From DATEOR01 sp963766725 (lineage in GTDB: Bacteria; Actinomycetota; Thermoleophilia; Gaiellales; Gaiellaceae): a stretch of DNA of 64,000 bases. The notes under the pieces are model-generated. The model had not been told where the DNA came from. It worked only from the letters and a program-made list of their open reading frames with translations, and made no database searches. A program made the translations under genes and the position numbers. Where the stretch lies: assembly GCA_963766725.1 (NCBI GenBank), contig CAVYBK010000004.1:124001-188000 (forward strand). Direction: 5' to 3'. This document shows positions 61,498 through 64,000 of the stretch, one piece after another; position 1 is the first letter of the stretch; each line of letters opens with the position of its first letter.

Positions 61498-62274
61498 CTA
61501 CATCCCCATCGCGTGGTAGCCGGAGTCGACGTAGAGCGTCGTCCCGGTGATGTTGTCCGCCTCGTCGGAGAGGAGGAAGGCGGCCGCTGCGCCGACGTCG
61601 TCCGCGCCGATCGGCCGGTGCAGCGGAGCGCGCTCCTCGACGATCGCCTCCATCGTCGGGAAGCCCGCGATCGAGCGGGCCGCCAGCGTCCGCACCGGTC
61701 CGGCCGAGACCGCGTTCACACGGATGTTCTTCTCCCCAAGGTCCCACGCGAGGTAGCGGACGGAGGCGTCGAGAGCCGACTTCGCCACTCCCATGACGTT
61801 GTAGTGCGGCACGGCACGCTCGCCGCCGAGATAGGTCATTGTGAGGATCGAGCCGCCGCCCGCCGCCTCCATCAGGGGCTCGGCGTGGCGCGCGGCGGCG
61901 ACGAGGGAGTACGCGGAGACGTCGAGCGCGAGCCAGAAGCGGTCGCGCGGCGTGTCGGTGAAGCGGCCTTCGAGATCGCGCGTATCGGCGAAGGCGACGG
62001 AGTGGACAAGGATGTCCACCTGCCCGTCGAAGGCCTCTCCGACCTCCGCGAACACCCGCTCGAGGCCTTCGTCTGAGCGCACGTCGCACTCCGTGACGAG
62101 CGGGCTGGAGACGGAATCCGCCAGCTCGCGCACGCTCTTCTCGATGCGCTCGCCCTGGTAGGTGAAGGCGAGGCTCGCCCCTCCCTCGGCGAGCTTCTGC
62201 GCGATCGCCCACGCGATCGAGCGGCGGTTGGCCACTCCGAGGACGAGCCCGCGCTTGCCGGTGAAATCAGCCAA
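61498..62274 (-). CDS. fabI: enoyl-[acyl-carrier-protein] reductase (NADH)
   Basis: 258 residues from TTG 62274, the normal FabI length. The atypical SDR nucleotide motif GLVLGVANRRSIAWAIAQKLAEGGA, LAFTYQGERIEKSV, VHSVAFADTRDLEGRF, and the Tyr-x6-Lys site in YNVMGVAKSALD with RVNAVSAGPVRTLAARSI, identify FabI. It reduces enoyl-ACP at the end of each fatty-acid elongation round. TAAACT 10 nt upstream is part of a bidirectional promoter with the SDR gene. The next gene downstream, 77 bases away, is the AOS enzyme, which uses an acyl thioester. Confidence 0.92.
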   Translation of the reverse strand: MADFTGKRGLVLGVANRRSIAWAIAQKLAEGGASLAFTYQGERIEKSVRELADSVSSPLVTECDVRSDEGLERVFAEVGEAFDGQVDILVHSVAFADTRDLEGRFTDTPRDRFWLALDVSAYSLVAAARHAEPLMEAAGGGSILTMTYLGGERAVPHYNVMGVAKSALDASVRYLAWDLGEKNIRVNAVSAGPVRTLAARSIAGFPTMEAIVEERAPLHRPIGADDVGAAAAFLLSDEADNITGTTLYVDSGYHAMGM

Positions 62275-62284
62275 GGCGCCGAGG

Positions 62285-62294
62285 AGTTTATTGT
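62285..62294. promoter_or_regulatory. bidirectional promoter, overlapping -10 boxes of fabI and SDR
   Basis: AGTTTATTGT contains TAAACT on the minus strand (10 nt before the fabI TTG) and TATTGT on the plus strand (7 nt before the SDR GTG). They share TA at 62289-62290. The gap between the start codons is 27 bp. The architecture equals that at 48522-48531. Confidence 0.55.
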
Positions 62295-62301
62295 CGCCGG
62301 C

Positions 62302-63055
62302 GTGCAGGTCGCCGTCGTCACGGGAGGGTCGAGCGGAATCGGGGCCGCGACCGCGCGACTTCTCGCCGCGCGGGGCTGGCACTGCGTCCTCATCGCCCGC
62401 GGAGCCGAGCGGCTGGAGGAGGTGGCCGCCGAGATCGGAGCAGAGGCCGAGGCTGCGACGTCTCCCAACCGAACGCAGGTCGACGAAGCTCGCCGCGCGG
62501 ATCGCCAAGCGGCATCCGGCGGTCGGACTCCTCGTGAACAACGCGGGTTTCACCGGCAGGCGCGGCTTCCTCGAGCTCGAGCCCGAGGAGACCGAGCAGA
62601 TCGTCGACACCGTCTACCTCGGCAGTGTCTGGTGTGTGCGGGCCTTCCTGCCGCAGCTCGAGGCCGCGCGGCCCTCGGACGTGGTCAACGTCGTCTCGGT
62701 GGCAGGCACGTTCGCGCACGGAGCCTCGGGGCCGTACTCGGCTGCAAAGCACGCGCAGCTCGCGTTCTCCCGCAGCATCCGCGCCGAGCTCGCCGGCCGC
62801 GGCGTCCGCGTGCACACGGTGAACCCCGGGCCCGTGGAGACGCCCGGCTTCCCGCAGCGACACCTCCTTTCGCGCCGCGTGGGCAGCCGCCTCGTCCTCC
62901 AGCCCGAACGGATCGCCGAGACGATCGTGCGCGCCGTCGAGCGCGACCGCGCCGAGGTGGTCGTGCCGCGCTACCTCCGCGTCGCCGGAGCCATCCAGGC
63001 GCTCGCTCCCGGCACGATCGCGCGGCTCGCTACTCGAGCGCGCGGGCGAGCCTGA
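62302..63055 (+). CDS. short-chain dehydrogenase/reductase (frameshift)
   Basis: GTG 62302 opens MQVAVVTGGSSGIGAATARLLAARGW (Rossmann motif) up to about EIGAEAEA. Between 62455 and 62490 the frame slips by one: at GACGAAGCTCGCC, dropping one A gives DELAARIAKRHPAVGLLVNNAGF. The second part has the family NNAG, the catalytic YSAAKHAQ with Tyr and Lys, and NPGPVETPG. Repaired length is 250 residues. The region may contain more than one indel. Typical SDR; substrate unknown. Overlaps the PAP2 gene tail to tail by 26 bases. Confidence 0.82.
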
Positions 63056-63713
63056 GCCCGGCGAGGCCGAGCGCGGCGCCCGCGACCGCGTCGAGCACGT
63101 AGTGGTTCGCCGTCGCGAAGATGACGAACGCCACCGCCGGCGGATAGGCCGGAGCGAGGGCACGGGCGAGCGGCGAGCGGCTCGTCTCCGCGATCCCGGC
63201 CGCCGTCACGACCGCGTACGTGATGTGGATGCTCGGCATCGCAGCGATCGGGTCGTAAAGGCGGGCGATGAGCCCCTTGTCGAGGTCGACGCCGGAAACG
63301 TCGGCGATCGTGTCGACGAAGTGGTCGAGCGTCCGGGGCGGCGCGGTCGGAAAGAGCAGGAAGACGGGCTGGGCCCCGAGCGTCGCCAGCGCAGCCGCGC
63401 GTCGCAGCCGGTGGAACTCCGGGTCGCGCCGGCCGTAGAGGCGCATCAGCCAGCCGACGGTGAGCCCCACGTTGAGCGTCACGTACGCCACGTTGAGGAC
63501 CGCGACGACGCGGCGCCGGGGAAGAAGCAGCGCCTGGAGCTCGGGCTCGACGTGGATCCCGAGCCGCCGCTCGAGAGCCACGATCCGCTCCGCGTTGCGC
63601 GTGGCCTTGCGCCTGCCCTCGTCGTTGACGACGACGTGGCGAACGGCGAGATAGACGGCGTAGACGCCGAGGCCGATGGCGGCCTCGCGCCGTCCTGAGA
63701 ACCTTCGCCTCAC
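63030..63713 (-). CDS. PAP2-superfamily membrane phosphatase/phosphotransferase
   Basis: 227 residues from GTG 63713 (an upstream Met at 63776 would overlap the divergent gene). Five to six membrane helices and the PAP2/Aur1 motifs: AAMPSIHITYAVV (PSxH) and ATANHYVLDAVAG with the second His. The KxxxxxxRP motif of classic PAP2 is not seen, so it is closer to the inositolphosphotransferase Aur1/Ipt1-like group. It may dephosphorylate or transfer a lipid phosphate head group. Confidence 0.75.
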   Translation of the reverse strand: MRRRFSGRREAAIGLGVYAVYLAVRHVVVNDEGRRKATRNAERIVALERRLGIHVEPELQALLLPRRRVVAVLNVAYVTLNVGLTVGWLMRLYGRRDPEFHRLRRAAALATLGAQPVFLLFPTAPPRTLDHFVDTIADVSGVDLDKGLIARLYDPIAAMPSIHITYAVVTAAGIAETSRSPLARALAPAYPPAVAFVIFATANHYVLDAVAGAALGLAGLRLARALE

Positions 63714-63751
63714 CCTCCGCTTCCCATCGCAGCCGACATACTTATCGACGC

Positions 63752-64000
63752 ATGGGGACCTCGTGGCGACGCACATTCGTTCGGCTTCTGATCGGCACCG
63801 CGGCCACCGTCGCCTTCCTCATCCTCTTCCTGCGCGAGGTCGACCTCTCCCAGGCGTGGAAGACGATGTCCTCGCTCCCCGCCTGGACGCTGCTCGCCTC
63901 CCTCGGGCTGATCGGCATCAACGTCTTCTTCATGACGCTGCGCTGGAAGTACCTGCTGGCCGGCGCGGGCTACCGGGTGGACAACCGCAAGCTCTTCGCG
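63752..64000 (+). CDS. lysylphosphatidylglycerol-synthase-TM/flippase-like protein, cut by window end
   Basis: ATG 63752 opens MGTSWRRTFVRLLIGTAATVAFLILFLREVDLSQAW, then TLLASLGLIGINVFFMTLRWKYLLAGAG. The pattern of a first helix, acidic DLSxAW, second helix and RWKYLL is that of UPF0104/LPG_synthase_TM proteins, which move or modify lipids. 83 residues are inside the window and the C-terminal part is beyond it. Confidence 0.75.
   Translation, partial: MGTSWRRTFVRLLIGTAATVAFLILFLREVDLSQAWKTMSSLPAWTLLASLGLIGINVFFMTLRWKYLLAGAGYRVDNRKLFA

Noticed and set aside
1..64000. tRNA-Sec (selC) or other sel genes
   Set aside because: Looked for because of the three UGA genes; no about 95-nt tRNA with UCA anticodon and no SelA/B/D-like protein was seen in the window.
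1..64000. CRISPR arrays, insertion sequences, prophage
   Set aside because: No regularly spaced repeats, transposase, integrase or phage structural genes were recognised.

Overview
This is a GC-rich chromosomal window that reads as an actinobacterium, most likely from the deep-branching soil and sediment lineages (Thermoleophilia/Gaiellales-like). That placement is inferred from gene content, the heavy use of GTG/TTG starts, TANNNT-type -10 boxes placed 6-10 nt before start codons (leaderless transcription) and signalling and secreted families typical of those lineages. No rRNA gene is present to prove it. Several house-keeping genes (ileS, a short-chain dehydrogenase, a five-GAF kinase and others) are each broken by one extra base. 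That pattern suggests an assembly with insertion errors rather than seven real pseudogenes.

Layout. 1-2.6 kb is a patchy accessory edge: a truncated SRPBCC gene, small conserved proteins, a monooxygenase-fold protein and little else. 2.6-7.6 kb is a two-gene unit, a SARP/BTAD regulator fused to a degenerate SIR2-like domain overlapping by 4 nt a large STAND ATPase with WD40 repeats. 7.7-25 kb holds cell-wall and secreted proteins (polysaccharide deacetylase, L,D-transpeptidase, site-2 protease, trypsin-like protease, lipoproteins), three tRNAs, a tandem family of three small CEC-motif proteins beside a divergent winged-helix regulator, a sensor kinase and receiver pair, and a membrane-bound nucleotide cyclase. 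25-26.8 kb carries ctaG and tag.

The centre (26.8-35 kb) is the most unusual part: a minus-strand operon for a selenocysteine-dependent glycine/sarcosine/betaine reductase. The order is an FAD dimethylglycine/sarcosine dehydrogenase-like protein, grdE, grdB (in-frame UGA), grdC, a CQPC thioredoxin, grdA (in-frame UGA) and a small membrane protein, with a choline-kinase-like gene starting 20 bp away on the other strand. No grdD is present. A third UGA-containing selenoprotein, a peroxiredoxin with Sec at the peroxidatic position, lies at 53.3 kb behind a glutamate-cysteine-ligase-like gene. The window thus implies a Sec-decoding organism, although selA/B/C/D are not here.

35-49 kb has an ABC exporter, an aldo/keto reductase, an EamA transporter, a very large GAF sensor kinase with its receiver, ispH, ileS and thioredoxin. 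49-56 kb has a NUDIX hydrolase, a serine hydrolase, RidA, a repeat-bearing membrane protein, the carboxylate-amine ligase, the Sec peroxiredoxin and a large membrane protein. 55.7-62.3 kb looks like one operon: fabI, an alpha-oxoamine-synthase-type aminotransferase, a GGDEF-EAL protein and an MFS exporter, which could make, sense and export an acyl-derived metabolite. The right edge has a short-chain dehydrogenase, a PAP2-type phosphatase and the start of a flippase-like membrane protein.

Two divergent promoters (ileS/trxA and fabI/SDR) have -10 hexamers on opposite strands that share the same TA dinucleotide. No CRISPR array, insertion sequence, prophage or rRNA gene was seen.
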